This document shows, in pieces, positions 62,310 through 64,000 of a stretch of 64,000 nucleotides of DNA (the stretch's first letter is position 1; each line of letters begins with the position of its first letter). Below the pieces are notes generated by a model. The model was not told the origin of the DNA. It did no database searches and saw only the letters and a list, made by a program, of their open reading frames with translations. This DNA comes from Ceratorhiza oryzae-sativae (Eukaryota > Basidiomycota > Agaricomycetes > Cantharellales > Ceratobasidiaceae): positions 1,116,001 through 1,180,000 of the forward strand of contig JARWMV010000232.1 in NCBI GenBank assembly GCA_030998015.1, read 5' to 3'. Made by a program: the position numbers and the translations under genes.

Positions 62310-63134
62310 GGTGCGGAATATGTGTGGGCGAGCGGGCGGTCGCCGGCGGACGATGGGTGTGGGTTGCTCGGCGGCGCGCGTGACGGTGCTGGGTGGGACT
62401 GGGGCGGCCGATGGTGGTGGCAGGCAGATAGGGCCGGACGCAGACCAGGATCGCAAGGAGCGCGCTGGGCCGGGTTGGTTCCGTGCCGACTGATGCCGAT
62501 GGCTGGAATCCGCCAGCGATCCCGATGGTGGAACTCGCGCGGAACGCCGGACGCACCAGGCTGCACGCTTCGGGCCAAGCCCCACTCGTCGCGGTGGAGC
62601 CACTCGAGCCCGCGTCCGGCGACGGCCGCCATGCCCTCCCCCGCGTCCCCCAGCGCTCTGGGGTCCGACCCAATCCCTCTCCCGGCACTGCAGATCGGAG
62701 ACCCTGATCACACGGAGCCAGTCACGCTCGACGCATATATACGCCGTTCGACGTCATGCACACGCCTTTCGGGACCAGTCAGACACCAGCGCACTGATCT
62801 ATCCTTTTCCATGCGAAACTCGACGTTGGACGCGCTCCATGGGCTGACGCGCTTTGGCGTCATCCATGACGTAGCCAAGCGCTTAGTTGATCGTGTACCC
62901 ACTCATACGTCGATTGTTTACACCGCGTCGAGAACATGGGCAATTCGTCGTTGGCGCGTCCGCGGGGTAATTAGAGTTGATGACATCGCCAAACAAGGAA
63001 ATTGCGTACATTAATGGAAGTCATGTATTTACTATATCATCCGCACACCAGAATAAATGTTAACCAAGTAAAAACTCGTCAAAACGGCGCATATACCCCA
63101 AAAACAGAAACCGCCACCAGGCCATCGACCCCCA
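62310..63134. other. WC-1 upstream region
   Basis: Open frames on both strands between 62310 and 62710 are artefacts of GC-rich composition and extension of the WC-1 first exon. The stretch 62700-63134 has no coding signal. It presumably contains the WC-1 promoter and the 3' UTR of the second small gene. Confidence 0.55.
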
Positions 63135-63657
63135 TCAGTTCTCATCTAAAAGATCCATAAACGGCGGCACACGTCCGTGTACATCCCCCGAGGCAACCGC
63201 CGGCCAGCCCGAGTAACGACCATAATTCGCAGCAGGTTTCCCTTGCGCATTTGTGTCAATTTCCACCTACCAAATCCACAGAGATCAGCCGCGATCCAGC
63301 GCAAAAGGCTCGCAAACTCACCCTTCTCCAAGCAACACGTTATACCGATCCTTCTTGATCTCGTGAAGCAACTGCAGCCGAGCAGCACGCAACGCTTTCC
63401 GGCACTGGTACCCCGTATGCATCTCAAATTCGTACCGCCCAGTAATCGTCTGCGATGAGATACGAATGATCTCGAGATCTGTGTGTATCCGCGCACGTAA
63501 AGAGCTGTGAGCTACCGACCCTGCACGACCCTGTCACCTACTCACCATGCTCATAGTAAACGGGGGTAGGACATGCTTCTTTGATATCCACAATATCCCA
63601 CGCACGCTGCTTTCGCGGCGCAGTTTTCAGTGTACACAAGATGATAGGCGGAGACAT
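63135..63657 (-). CDS. small conserved protein of unknown function, copy 2 (frameshift near 63213-63224)
   Basis: Exons 63546-63657, 63322-63478 and 63135-63266 join in phase at GT/AG sites. The start MSPPIILCTLKTAPRKQRAW extends about 30 residues beyond copy 1. The core then matches: VYYEHDLEIIRISSQTITGR, YEFEMHTGYQCRKALRAARL, LLHEIKKDRYNVLLGEG, all close to the copy at 58263. In exon 3 the homologous frame runs WKLTQMRKGNLLRIMV and then must move by one base to give RYSGWPAVASGDVHGRVPPF ending MDLLDEN (stop at 63135). Read without the shift, the frame ends at 63146 in unrelated sequence. Total exon length is 401 nt, one short of a multiple of three, which points to a single missing base. 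It may be a recent mutation or a sequence error. Confidence 0.7.
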
Positions 63658-64000
63658 TCCGAAAAAAAACAAAAACGAGGGTCGGCCGTGTCCTGGGCAA
63701 GGGCGAATGAAATGAATTTACTCTTGCGTGCCAGCAGGGATTCGGCCGAGGATCGCACAAGACTTGAAGATCGCAGCCAATGCCGGGCTCGTTGGGCGTA
63801 CACTGCCCATGCGCATGTCCTTAAACACGCATCGTGTCTCCAACCCACACCTCGACTGAGGCTGGCGCGCTCGAAAACAGCCCAACCATGTCCCGCCCGA
63901 GACCTGCCCCAATGTCCCATAGTCGTCCAGACGTTGATCCCAACAGAATGCGGGGGGGAAACTCTGAAGCGATAATATATCATTCGGTCACAGGCCCGCA
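63658..64000. other. window edge, no gene seen
   Basis: Upstream of the second small gene. Frames of 60-140 codons exist on both strands, but none has motifs. Confidence 0.5.

Overview
The window is nuclear DNA from a filamentous basidiomycete. Almost every gene is split by many introns of about 45-80 bases with GT...AG ends. Gene content is typical of Agaricomycetes: a white-collar-1 photoreceptor with no zinc finger, a Zn2Cys6 regulator of the basidiomycete type, and F-box-like/LRR proteins. The style resembles Rhizoctonia/Ceratobasidium, but that placement is an impression and not tested.

Layout: 1-21 kb is a dense housekeeping block. It holds ICE2 (partial), SEC17 (alpha-SNAP), NUS1, PHA2 (prephenate dehydratase), GPI16 (PIG-T), an AFG2-type double AAA ATPase, a GATA factor, the 7.4 kb BRR2 spliceosomal helicase and a short-chain dehydrogenase. 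21-26.7 kb is AT-richer and gene-poor, with a decayed ABC transporter and orphan exon-like fragments. 26.7-41.2 kb holds an SH3BGR-like thioredoxin-fold protein, a disordered protein, a conserved unknown, an HNH-like protein with a proline-rich tail, RRP36 and RIF1 with N-terminal PP1-docking motifs. 41.5-52 kb is accessory: an F-box-like protein, a complete pogo/Fot1-type DNA transposon, a Zn2Cys6 factor, and a dehydrogenase/cupin pair. 53-64 kb holds PEX16, a CorA-like transporter with a changed signature, and the WC-1 blue-light receptor, flanked on both sides by two diverged copies of one small unknown gene.

There is no operon logic. Many neighbours are head-to-head pairs sharing short promoters: SEC17/NUS1, GPI16/AFG2 and the HNH-like gene/RRP36. 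The points most worth a second look are the transposon with tandem 16-bp motifs nested in its 49-bp inverted repeats, a 5-nt microexon inside the zinc cluster of the transcription factor, and the small-gene pair around WC-1, one copy of which carries an apparent single-base frameshift.

Exon boundaries were worked out by hand. Where they were not resolved, the coordinates give the span of the coding region.
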